From Branchiostoma floridae (lineage: Eukaryota; Chordata; Leptocardii; Amphioxiformes; Branchiostomatidae): a stretch of 64,000 bases of DNA. This document shows, in pieces, positions 43,728 through 54,986 of this stretch. Below the pieces are notes generated by a model that ran no database searches, was not told the DNA's origin, and worked only from the letters and a program-made list of their open reading frames with translations. Position 1 is the stretch's first letter; each line of letters opens with the position of its first letter. A program made the translations under genes and the position numbers. Location of the stretch: assembly GCF_000003815.2 (NCBI RefSeq), contig NC_049984.1, positions 8,701,342 through 8,765,341 of the forward strand, read 5' to 3'.

Positions 43728-46700
43728 TCAATGCTTGTTCATGACAATGTCTTTTAGAGTCGGACCACTGTTGACATCGATGCCTTTGGCTGCAACTTCG
43801 TGTAAGATGGCTTCCCAGTCTTTCTTGTCCTTGCCCAACCTCCAGCACAAGCTGATGTGTGCCTGCAGCAGTGGAACCAGGAAGCTGTGATGGAGGTAGC
43901 CTTTCACACAGTTCAGCGCTGTTTCAGAGTATGTCTGGGCGTGCCACAGTTCATCTAATGCCTCGTAAGCCACCACGATTGCGCAGTGTGTCTGTAATAC
44001 TGTGTCATGGGTCTCACCCAGCAGTTTCTCCTGTAGGTGCAGTGCATTCCTTAGTGAGGGAATTGACTCCTTGTAGAGACCGGCACGGATCATTGCGTAC
44101 CCCTTCCTTATGTCCTCAAGATAGAAGAAGTCTAAAAACTCGTGGCAGGTGGCTACTTGTGGAATAGAGTGTAAGTGCTGGAGGTATTGTTCAAAGGCCC
44201 GGCTCCTCTCCGCGATCGTCTGGGTCTTGAAGTTTCCCGTCAGAGTCTTCTTGGGAAAGGCGACGCTTTCTAGGAGGTGAGGAAATCTCTTGCGAAGACA
44301 CTGGTTCAGTTTGTCGAACTGGCTGTAGCGTTTCTCGATGAAGGCTGGTGACGTGTCCAGACCTGGACTCTTAACCACGTGGACTTGGTAAACCTGGAGA
44401 AAGAAAACAATTCAAATAAGGCTTTTTTTATTTTATTTATGAACTTTCAACATGCAAAAGAAGTATGTTTAGAACAAGCAAAACCATACTTCCAATTCTC
44501 CAAGTATCATATTACACCACTTCTGTCTTACATTCTACAACTATATAGATTGTAACATTCACATAACTGTGGATGCACAGCAAGACAAACAAACAAACTG
44601 ATAATGATACCCCTGTTTTCACAGTGGTAAAAATGCTACAATTACCTGCATGTATACTTTGCAGGTGCATTGAATTAATATATGATACAAAATAATGTTA
44701 GTGATGTTAAATCCTTACATAGCAGAGCAAATTGCATCTACAACCAATCTTTGTGATTGGCTACCTACCACATATTTGGAATGTCCCTCCTTCACTGTCC
44801 TGGCATTCATGACTTCAAACACTATCCTTTCCTGGGCGTGCCTTCCCCCACCCCCACCACCGCTGCCTCCCCTGGGTTTCCTCCCTGGGGGATGATCCTG
44901 GTGGGGTTCTTCAGCTGGGGGATACACAAAATGTAAGGTGATTTCATTCATGAGTTTTTCTTTTGTATTGTGGGCAATAAAAAAATACACATGTCATACA
45001 TACTCTCCAAGCAGAGGTTAGGCTCCGGCTTCAGGCATTTTTATCTGACTTTCTATTTTGAACCTTTTCTTTATGTCTCACAAAATGGTATAAAATAGAA
45101 AACCCGATAAAAACGTCTAAAAAACGGCCAGAGCCTAACATCTGCTTGGAGAGGTACATGGGTGTGGGCCATTCTACCGTGGAACCAGGAACTGGAGAAA
45201 TGTTACAATTTCGCTTTTCTACATCTACTTGGGGAACTACTGCTGACTTTCTAGTATCAAGGTATTTTTTTAGATGTCAAATCAACCACCTGTCTTTCAA
45301 TGTAAATCCCTAGCCAGAAATACTGTCATGTTTGATGAAACAAGGTGACCATGAACAGAAATAGGGACAAAAAAAATAAAGATGAAATTTGTGACCATTA
45401 GACACCTTGGATAGCCAGTTTAATTTGTTTTGTATGTGCTGTATTATATGATTGTAATGGCTACCAAATACAATGTAATTAATGACTACACAAAACAAAT
45501 GAATTTTCCTAGAGCAGCCAAGTGTAAGCACTTTACGATCACAAAAGAGCCTACTAGAATTGCAGATATTAGGGAGACATACAGTTCTTTAGACACACAA
45601 CAGTATTTATCCCACATTATCAAAATGTGTACATTCAAAGAATTCTGCAATCTACAAAACAATCTAGGACAAGGCTAATTCAAGACCCAACACAAGCACT
45701 GACCTTTGAGTTTTTACACACTCCAGTTGTGGTACCTGTACAACACCTTATTCACATTACAACCATATTTGTCCACGTCTACATGAGAATATCATGTAAA
45801 AGATGGCATCATATGGTACGACAGATTCTCCTTCAGTACCAGAGAAATTACAATGGATGTCACATGTATGGCAACCTACGTATGATGCCTTATGCCTTTA
45901 CAGAGTGTTATTATACTGAGAGATGGTAATGCACAGGAAGCGAGAGGGGCATGAAATCTTACTATGGTAACCATATTTGGTAGTCTTTTCATCTGGTGAG
46001 CCTTAGGCTTAACTGCTTTCAAAAGCAACAACTCACTACGCCATTCAATGGCATGCAGCTTTAGGCTAAAGGTCATTTACTGTAATAAATTTAGTTTCTC
46101 AGAGGTTTCATATCCCGTTAAGGGGGAAAGGAGACTTTCATGGTGTTTTATATCTGCAATAATCATACAAAGGAGACATGTCACTTGGGAGATTGCGGTG
46201 GAGAGGGCACTGTCAAAATAAAGCTGCCACAAATGTTCCCAGATTAAGTTTTACTCCTTGTGTGCCATTGAAGGAGATTTAAAAAAAAACGAGTACCACA
46301 TTAGAATTTCTGGAGCAATTTTTTTAAAATTTCTAATATTATATAGCTTGGGGAATCATGATATACTTCTACTCATAATATGTATGGGCCATCTGTAAGG
46401 CTTAGTCAGCAAAAATCTCAAATGTGTCCTATCCTCTTTTTTTAAGAGCTTACATGTATGCAAAATAACTTAAGATGACAGGATTAATGAGAAAACTGCA
46501 AAGTTTTGACAGGCAGTTGCCAAGAAGCAAGGAATTTCATTACAATGGAGAAGATGGAAGATTAATTTTCACTGGCCTTGCTGCCAAGACTTTCATTTCC
46601 CTCCACACAGAAAGGAAATAAAGTCACCTAAGGTCAACTTCCTACTCTGGCTTCAATTGCCTGATGGGTGAAAGTCATCACAATAACAGGCATTATGCCT

Positions 46701-49700
46701 GCTGAGTGCGTAACTGCAAATACTCATTGGCAAATCAATTAAATGGATTCAGAGCTATCCGGACCTTTTTGTGGCCTCCTCATTCATAGCAGGCTCTACA
46801 AGTCGGCCTTTTGGGGGCCTATGATATGCTTTATTTCTGTTCTATTGCATTTCTTGTTGATAAGCACAAGTGCAAAAATAGTAATATGCCATCAGAAAAA
46901 AAAAATCCATAAGCCCCCAAGTGGCTGCTGCTAAGGAAGGCTTAGAAAGCTAACATTTTCCATTGGTTGAAACCATTGAACCCATCTACAATGGATTCTT
47001 GACTTTCTCAGAACTCACAACAAATAAAATATGCTGGTCTTGGTGAGATTCTGGTAACAACATTACTGTGACAACATTACTGTGATTATTTTGGCATGAG
47101 CATTTTCCTGAGTTTGTACTTCAAATTATCTGTACTCTCACTCCGAGTAACGCCAAGGAGACCTGAGTGATAGATCCTAGACATAGGTTCTGTGGTCGAT
47201 TGTAATTCAGTTAGTCTACATTTAGTGAAAAGATAACTAGATTTAGGCATGGTCCAGTCCAATTGCTTATCACCAATCAATATAATTCAGATGCATATGA
47301 TTGGAAAATATTTTGTGTTGCTTTTTACCTCTGTGAAAATGTAGGTATTGTAGTCAGCTGGTATGTTTTTATGTCTAGGTGTGCATCTGCAGTTGTGTGA
47401 ACATTGCGAGTGGCAATGTGCAAGGCACAAATTGTGCAATAGGATACTTGGACATAGGAGAATTGAAAGTTATGTTTGAGTGCAATGTTGTTGTCCTGGC
47501 TACACCCATACAGCAATATTAGGTTTTTAGGGGTACCCTCTTAAATCTTGTCACAACAATATTCAGCCAATTGCATCAGGCTGTTGTTAATCTAGAAGTC
47601 AAAAAAGCTTATTTCAGCCCACACCTAGCCCATGCATTCAGAACATACCTTCTGTTCCCATGTCCTCCTCCCCACTATCAGTGATGTCTCCATCAAAACT
47701 CAGGGTCCCGCTGATGGACAGGTCATTGTCATCTGTGTCAGAGGTCAGCTCAGTGTCCTCTTCAACCTCCTGGTACAAAAACGGTTACAGAACAGTTTCA
47801 GTAATAATATCTAATACGAACATTGATCAAAAGTACTGTCAAATACTTGTTGTCAGATGAAGAGCAACAGTGGTTTTCAATTAATTTTTCCCTGATAACC
47901 AATGGGATGGATCCACGATGGTTTCAGTTGGCACAGAAGTGTGTAATTGTAGGTGGCACTGAGCCTTCAGATGAAGAATCACCAGTATGTGAACGTCAAA
48001 TTAAAACCACATTAGGCAAGTAACTTTTATGGATGACATCTTCTACAGACTCCAAATCTAATATGATGAGATTAAAAAAAGAAAGATGTCTAGAGATCAA
48101 GACCTGAAGGGGCAAAACATGGTATTACAGCCAGCAAGTCTTTTATTCCTTTATTCAAGTGTGGTCGCCTAGTATCACTAAAGGCCCCCTCTCACTTGAC
48201 GTGCGGCACGCTTGCGGCATTGCTGCGTTCGGAAGATGCTCAACGAATTTCAGAGATAAAGAACGAATTTTCTTACTTGTTGTATATTTTGTCGTCTTTT
48301 ATGTTATACTTTTACGTATTGCGCAATATCTGAATCATAAAAAATCGAAGAAAATAACAAAACAGTGACGCAGTGAACGAACGCAGCAATGTCGCAAGCG
48401 TGCCGTACGTCAAGTGAGAGGGGACCTTTAGCAAGTCAGCCACTACATGCTGGCTACCACATCAGTGTCACTTCAATAAGTACAATTAAGGCTACAACAC
48501 ATTTTTTTCCATTTTCTGTATTTTCTTGTAATGTAATGATCATGCCGACCATCTCTGCAGAGGAAAACTTTACTTATTCAGTAGGTCAGGCAAAAATCAA
48601 ATCTTGCTGAAGTCTCAGGTCTTAATCGACAGCAGAGCACAAATTTGCAATATTTTATGATTATGATTTATGATGTCATTTTGATTTACGTCATGTATTG
48701 GGTATTGGATTAGGCACCATTCTAGTCAAGGTACCAAACGTTTGTCATTTTTATTTTTCAATCAATAAATCAAACAATTGATGAATTAATCTTGAAATGG
48801 TATTGGATGGAGTGTCCATGTGCCGCACTTGAAAAAAAAATTAATACATTCTTTATAGATGATTGATATCAGAATTGGTATATGATTGGTCCAAACACTA
48901 ATTTGATAAACATTCTTTCATACAAGTGCTTCTGGATCTGTCTCCTCCAACAGTTTCCTGAGATGGTGGGATAGGGAGGAAGTGATGTCATGGTCAGGTG
49001 AAGGGTCAACATCAGTTGGTGAAGGTTCCTCTTTTACTCCCTGTGTCATTACCAGAAGGGGTCAGCAATATATCAAAAAAATGAAACTGTTAAGTTCAGC
49101 TTACTTACAGCTATCTTTTTCACTTGCATAATGGTTGACAGGCTTAAACATTCAGTTACCACTTCAGTCAACGTCTTGTATAATACAGTAAATCATGAAA
49201 CTTTCACAGTCTGAGGTTTCATTTTCAAATTTCATGGTAACCTCTCCACTGCAAATCCGGGAGACCACAAAATGCCTCCCACATATGCATACTAGTACTG
49301 TTTTACAGAATTTCCTCATGCGCAAATTTAAAACACTGTTAATCCTCCTTTTTCTCCTACTGCATAATAAAGCCACTGCAAAAATAAATAAATTTACAGT
49401 TCACATAATGATCATGACTTGTTCTTCATATAGGTCGGACAACAAACAGATTCATGAATAGCTTTTTGTAATGCTCAATTAAACTAAATTTGTCACTTAT
49501 GGCGTTATGCACACNNNNNNNNNNNNNNNNNNNNNNNNNNNNNNNNNNNNNNNNNNNNNNNNNNNNNNNNNNNNNNNNNNNNNNNNNNNNNNNNNNNNNN
49601 NNNNNNNNNNNNNNGATCCAATGCAGACTTTGCAATATGCAAGACCCAAGTAAATAACTTGGTATTGCCTTAGGACCTATCCCTTCTGAGCGTTGCATGG

Positions 49701-52371
49701 AACATATACATTGTGTTGGCTGCTGATTTGACCATTCTCTGATGAACATTGAAAAGGCAACAAAATTACTCTTTATGATCGAATTAACATGCAAAAAGGG
49801 CGAAGTCCTAATCGCTTGAAAATGGTGAAGTTTTCTTTGTCTTGTTACCCCAAGGACGGTTAGATCTAGCGTCACTTTTTAACAACACCAACACAAATCC
49901 CTGATCACAGGAAATATCTTGAAGTTTTCAGTTTTGTGTTTCGGTTCCTCAAAGTACAGCGGAACCATGCATAATCAATACCACAGTGGAACGAAATCTT
50001 GTACATTCCTGGGACCCAGATTAAGCACAATTTATAGATCGTTTTCACAATGACGTCACAGTCGCGTTCGAACGTTCGAACGGCCATGTTGGATGATAAG
50101 CGGCTCGATCTCCACACGGCTGTGTGTTGCACGTGGTGGACCCGTTCGTGGAAAGAAGCCTTTTTTATTCAGAAACGGACTAGATGTTTGCCGTGCTAAC
50201 TGCGAGTTCCATAAACACTCGCCGTTTCTATTCAACAACATTACCTGTATACAGTCCGTCCTATTTTCAATAACCTGATTAAACCACTATCCTACTAGCC
50301 CACCAACAGTAGCCCTGAGTTTGTGCATGCTTTTTAAAAAAAAAATTTGGGAGAAAGTTGGTTTCTGGTACAGTGTATGTCATGGACGTATACCATGTTA
50401 CACGAAAATGTCAGCAAGCTTGTTCTATTTCTTCTTCATAAAACACGGCACATCGCGTCCTGAGTACTGCCCCCGATGTTCTGTCGATAATCAAGCGAGG
50501 ATTGAAAATTGTTTGGCTTGTTCACGAGGAACGAAAATCGAACTTTTTTACCCACGATTGTGTAGCTGGTAGAACAAAACAAAAAATGTCTTCAGCCGCA
50601 AACTTTACCTAAGGCAAGACAAAACATGTCAATGCGGAACTTACACGTGTTAACGGGCACAATACACCCCTCACGCGCATCTCAATCGTTGTGTCAGTTT
50701 TACGCTCAGCACGGCCCAGTACGCTTACCTAAAAGTATGAGGTGAGGTGTGCATTGTGCATACGACTGGTATGATCATATGAAGAAAAATGTCAATACGG
50801 ACCTCATATGGACTTGATATATACGCTCGTGTGACTGCACCTGAAGGATTGCACATGCGTACACATTCAAGTCCGTATGAGGTTCGTATGAAATTCTTAG
50901 CCCCCACCGTGCTCCACAGGTCGCTGGGAAAATAAAATTGGACAAAAATATACAGATAACATGCCAGAGGAGTTAGCTAGGTCGCAGGCCATACTCCCTC
51001 GGCCAACTAACTTCTCTAGCATGTTATCTGAGTGTATATATTTGTTTAATTTCTGCTTTTTCCAAGTGATATATGTGAAGCCTGATAGAGACAAATAGTC
51101 CATAGGTACCTCATACGAACTTTGATAAAGATTCTTTATTGAGACACGGCAAAAGTACGGAGACTTTCGTAAGATCTACATGTACAACAGATATACGCAC
51201 GTGTGACGGCACCCTTACACAAAACTTTGACAGCCCCTTCCGTATCTCGCACGATTTCAGTATTGAATCGACAAAGTGTGGCGTGTACATGTCTTCCAGC
51301 GAGCTTTGCGCTTGTGGCGAGGGAAGTTTCTACAAGTCTGGTCGAGTTCTGTCACCTCCATGTCGCGACGGGCACTAAACGCAATTTGGCATCTGACTAA
51401 ACATGTGCTAAGCATTCTCAGAGTTTGAACTTTCAGTATCAAGTGCAACGTTACAGTCTGTCGCAATTACGTCAGCGCTAGCAGCCCTGATTCGTATGTT
51501 TAACGTTAGTTGATCAACTGAATTGTAATTTTGTAAACAGACCTTTCTAATACACATGTTGACAAAGCCAAAATACGGAAAAAAGACGCGCGCACGAACT
51601 TTTTTAATACCACTATCCCGCTGGCCCCCACTTGCCTCACGGAGTTAGGGTCGGGGAAGCGCTAAATCTTGCCCCTTGTTAGGCAAGTGGACAGTGAGGG
51701 CCAGCTCGTGCGCGCATATGCATGTGGTGGGGATTGGTAGCTAGTCCTCTGCACGCCGCCTGTCAGTGAAAGGATATCACCCAGGGTAGCCGGGCCAGGT
51801 ACAGTGAATGATCGCGTTTTTTGCGAGGCCGCTTCACCGCGAACTCTAAACCACCGCGAACACTCCATTTCCCGCTACCGCAAAAGTAAATCCTCGCGAT
51901 CGGCACCAGCATTAGATCGTTGAAAAAAGTGCCATTTTTAAAAGTATATAGATCAAGACGTATTATTGCAACTTTGTCCTGATTATTGCAACCTTGGCTA
52001 CATCACTTAATGATTCACAGAATGGAGACAAAACAGCACACTTGAACCCGCAAGTAACTTTGCTGGTGCCGTTCTGTGTTCTAGTCATCCAGGTTATCAT
52101 CCAACATGGCGCCCACGCGTGATCGAACGGTTTTCGAACGTTCTGTGAAAACGATCTTATACATTACAAACGCAAAATTAATCGATCGAGAACTATTCTA
52201 AAGACTTATGATATGTGTCTCAGATGTACCCTTTTGTACCCTTTAGGAAATGAGCCTCTCCAAATAGTAACACACATCAACTGATCATCACAAAGAGCCA
52301 AACCGTACCTCCATATCCAGACTGATGTCGCATTTTAGTCTCTTTTTCGGCTCCGGTGTCCCTGTAGCCAT
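43728..52371 (-). CDS. SNX21: Sorting nexin 21 (PX domain)
   Basis: Endosomal phosphoinositide-binding protein of the SNX20/SNX21 group. Exons in transcription order: 52371-52309, 49040-48924, 47769-47649, 44914-44769, 44393-43728; 370 aa (human 373). The N-terminus is acidic and disordered and carries LSISGTLSF, matching the LSGTLSF of SNX21; a Gly-rich linker follows. The PX domain begins near RIVFEVMNARTV (about residue 127) and has KRYSQF, where the Arg of the RRYS(D/E)F motif binds PI3P, and FPKKTLTGNF. The C-terminal TPR-like PXB region has ERSRAFEQYL, LLGETHDTV and LCWRLGKDKK. SNX21 is preferred to SNX20 because of LSGTLSF, SRAFEQ and WRLG-DK. Intron 1 holds a 100-N gap, and intron phases join cleanly across it. 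Confidence 0.92.
45003..45153. mobile_element. MITE with CTCTCCAAGCAGA TIRs, SNX21 intron 3
   Basis: CTCTCCAAGCAGAGGTTAGG is mirrored by GCCTAACATCTGCTTGGAGA. About 150 bp. A conserved inner TTTATC/GATAAA pair is also present. Confidence 0.75.
47320..47590. repeat. Repeat family R4, fullest single copy
   Basis: SNX21 intron 3. TTACCTCTGTGAAAATGTAG, GGTATTGTAGTCAGCTGGTA, GTCTAGGTGTGCATCTGCAG, AATAGGATACTTGGACATAG, GGCTACACCCATAC and GGGGTACCCTC, ending CAGCCAATTGCATCAGGCT. Confidence 0.7.
48179..48430. mobile_element. MITE with ~50-bp TIRs, SNX21 intron 2
   Basis: TAAAGGCCCCCTCTCACTTG and GCGGCACGCTTGCG...GCAGCGTTCG-type arms are mirrored by CGAACGCAGCAATG and CAAGTGAGAGGGGACCTTTA. About 250 bp, non-coding. 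Confidence 0.85.
49515..49614. other. Assembly gap, 100 N
   Basis: Exactly 100 N, the conventional placeholder for a gap of unknown size, inside SNX21 intron 1. The sequence resumes at GATC. Confidence 0.99.
50037..52156. mobile_element. 2.1-kb TIR element, SNX21 intron 1
   Basis: GATCGTTTTCACA and its inverse TGTGAAAACGATC are flanked by TTATA at 50032-50036 and 52157-52161. Inside the ends, CGAACGTTCGAACG, then GCCATGTTGGATGATAA, is mirrored by TTATCATCCAACATGGCG and CGAACGTTC. No transposase frame was recognised. A nested hairpin, ATAACATGCCAGAGGAGTTA to CATGTTATCTGA, spans 50956-51032. The superfamily is not assigned. Confidence 0.75.
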
Positions 52372-52479
52372 GGCCTGCTTTACCCTAACTTCTTCACCTA
52401 GCCTAAACGACAACCTAGGGTTTAGAGCACATGACTTTTGATGCAAAAACCGCAGACTCCAGGAAATTCACGTTCAAGC

Positions 52480-52491
52480 ACCGCCATTTTG
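52480..52491 (-). promoter_or_regulatory. CAAAATGGCGGT (YY1-type) site upstream of SNX21
   Basis: The minus strand reads CAAAATGGCGGTG, about 110 bp upstream of the SNX21 start codon, in the position expected for a promoter or first-UTR YY1 site. Confidence 0.45.
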
Positions 52492-52654
52492 TGAGCAGGA
52501 AATGGTGACCTCTGACATACGCAGTGTCGTCAATGGCGCCAAATTCTAACATGTAAACCCAGGGTTGTTTCTCACGTTTACAGTAAGGAAACGACACCGG
52601 TTCACCATAAAATACCATCAGATATTTAGACGCATATATGAATGAGTTTTATTT

Positions 52655-52870
52655 TGGGCCGGCCAACCCATTTTAGTTTCACACTAAATGCTAAATTATT
52701 ATAAAGTGGCCGATCCCATAGCCCCGCCTACCTCGGCAAACAATCTATCTATCCATATTAATACTGGCCAAAACCCATTACGAGGTATCCCGGCCAGGTA
52801 ACAAGTAACGTTACACGTAGAAGTGCAAAATAGAAACATAAAGATGCAAATATTTTACGGAAATCCAGAC
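52655..52870. repeat. Dispersed repeat related to the 5872/43133 family, reverse orientation
   Basis: CCGATCCCATAGC, GCCTACCTCGGC, AGAAACATAAAGATGCAAAT: reverse-complement blocks of the family at 43133-43262. Confidence 0.45.
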
Positions 52871-52902
52871 TAGATTGACTTCAGCAGGGCAAAACTACCA
52901 TG

Positions 52903-53000
52903 GAGCCCAGCCTTGTTCGCTTTATAATTAGTCCGTTCCCCAAGGTCACTATGTACAGGGTAGCGACCTTCGGGAGTGTAACAGTTACAAGGCTGGGCTC
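52903..53000. repeat. 98-bp foldback with GAGCCCAGCCTTGT arms
   Basis: GAGCCCAGCCTTGT is mirrored by ACAAGGCTGGGCTC. Between the arms, GGTCACTATG and GTAGCGACC also pair in part. Confidence 0.65.
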
Positions 53001-54050
53001 TATCACGGTCATAGCATTTCAGCACAGTACGTTAACACTACTACTATGATCTAAAAGCCTTTCTGAAACTTTTCCAAAATCCCCTTGACGGTCCCTAGTT
53101 AAACTTAACCCGTGCATATAAATATAAATATGTGATCAATCATCCCTACTGGCTAGTCAAACCAGTTCGACAGGCAAAGGCATGCCCTTAATTTGCAATT
53201 CCCGCCAACAACCAGACACGTTTCCCTTCAGGCAATCCTTAGCATTCAAAAAGACGAGTAGAGGACGTTTCCTCCGAGAGTTTTGGACGTCACATTCGTC
53301 TATATTGAGGTGAGTTTCCGATTCCTCTTATGCCTTACTTCTCACAATGCTAAACACACATACATTTGGTACAGGCTGTTTCAGTGTGCAAAAGTGTGTC
53401 GCGGAATCCTTCACTATACAAACATACTAGCAGTCAGTTGTATTTGAAAAACACTTTTCATAACGATCATGGAAAACTCGTTGACAGACGGTACACCTAG
53501 TATATAGGTACATCCAGGGGCTTTAATTCTTGCATACAAATGCCCCCGGCCGTAATGAGCAATACTCTCTAACCTATTACCTCCGGTTGGGATCCGTAGG
53601 CAAAAAAAAAAAACGGGTCAACGCCCAGAGGATCGTAGGGTGGGATCCCCCTAGACGAAGGCGTGGGTGTTATTCTGCTTCATAGAATAAACAAACATTT
53701 CCTTGCATTTTTACCCCTTTTAATTGCACAGCCACAGCCTGTGGCACTAAAATACGCCATAAGGCTGACCCCGAGATAACAATTCAGATAAGAAAGTGAC
53801 GAAGGTCGTCCCTTACTGAAGTCATAAGTTCGAATGGTCTTAGGCTTAAAATTGTTTATCCCAGTGTTCGTCGCCACAGTGCCTTTTACTACTGAGTACC
53901 CTTTATCATACCTCTAGCTCTTTACTTGCCACCATACAGTGTTCTTGGTCAATTCAAAATCAGTCACCCTCGACTAGGACTTCTAGTGGCGAACTCAATT
54001 CTATTGTGAAGTGAAATTGAAATAGTCTTTGGAGATAATAAAACACATGG
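53001..54050. other. Intergenic SNX21-NAGPA
   Basis: No exon, repeat arm or RNA gene recognised. The two genes diverge from this interval with about 2.6 kb between start codons. Confidence 0.5.
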
Positions 54051-54059
54051 GGCAAGCAG

Positions 54060-54395
54060 AAACAGTCCCCTGGCTGCCGTGATTGGAACCCGAGCCTGCC
54101 CGCCCGAAAGGTGAGGACCCGGTTGGACTGGTTAGTTGGTCGCGCTTGAACTACTCCTCCTTTCCTTTCTTAGATTCGTCCTTGAATCTCTGAGTATCTC
54201 TGCGCGGCACATATTTGCTATTACTCACAGGATCTAGTGTGGGAACCACCACAACACAGGAGGCGAGTAAAGGTAGTCCCCTGGCTCACAGGATTAGAAT
54301 CCGGGTCCACCAGCTTACTAGACCAACGCCATAACCACTAGGCCAAAATGCCCGGACCAGTTGGAATGGTCAGTTGGTGGCGCTTGAACCCCACT
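54060..54395 (-). repeat. tRNA-derived SINE, two diverged copies in tandem
   Basis: 54275-54350 on the minus strand has an A box, TGGCCTAGTGG, and a B box, GGATTCTAATCC, in the correct order. A related copy lies at 54060-54150 (GTCCCCTGGCTG, GATTGGAACCCG). Both are followed by GTTGGAnTGGTnAGTTGGT and GCGCTTGAAC. Too diverged and lacking tRNA stems, so not called as tRNA genes. Confidence 0.6.
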
Positions 54396-54986
54396 ATTGC
54401 AATAGCTTTATTTCTCTGTCCACTGATAAATGACCCATGTCCTTTTTGTGACCGTTAGTAGGATGTGAAATCACTATTACTGTATGTAAGGTATTGTATT
54501 GAAAATCGGATCTCATCACTCTCTTTCTACCGACAATTTTTCCCAATGACACAGCGTCAAGCTAGGAATAATATGAACTCTCAATCTCGTATACGCTAGC
54601 CCAGGCACTCGACAGTGTATGTGCGGACTATCAAACTTGAGACTTTATTAGAAAATTCATTAGTGATTAGGCACGCCACTAATCTTCCTGGACTTCATAC
54701 ATAGATAACGTACATACAATTGTCAATATTTACAAACATCAATTAAAAACAGTCATGCCATCAATATATACACAATACATAAAATGAAACAGTCAGTACA
54801 TGGTATAACGTTATACATAATACGCAAGTCATGGAACAGCCAATATCATTTTTCTAGTTTCAATTCAGACTAGAGATCAGGTCACAGAGACCACATTTCT
54901 TTCCTTGCAGCAATATTTACACTGGCACCTAAACTTGATTTTTTTTTCTCTCTCTCTAGAACTCCTAATTCCGTTAGCAGCGTGGC

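Noticed and set aside
43859-44167. 102-codon plus-strand frame
   Set aside because: Antisense to the well-supported SNX21 last exon.
50321-50572. Cys-rich frame (CPRC...C) as a zinc-finger gene in the 2.1-kb element
   Set aside because: Single short frame, no domain match, no splice partners; not supportable.
54275-54350. Functional tRNA gene on the minus strand
   Set aside because: A and B boxes are present, but acceptor, D and anticodon stems do not pair; a SINE head is a better fit. The same applies to 56750-56800.
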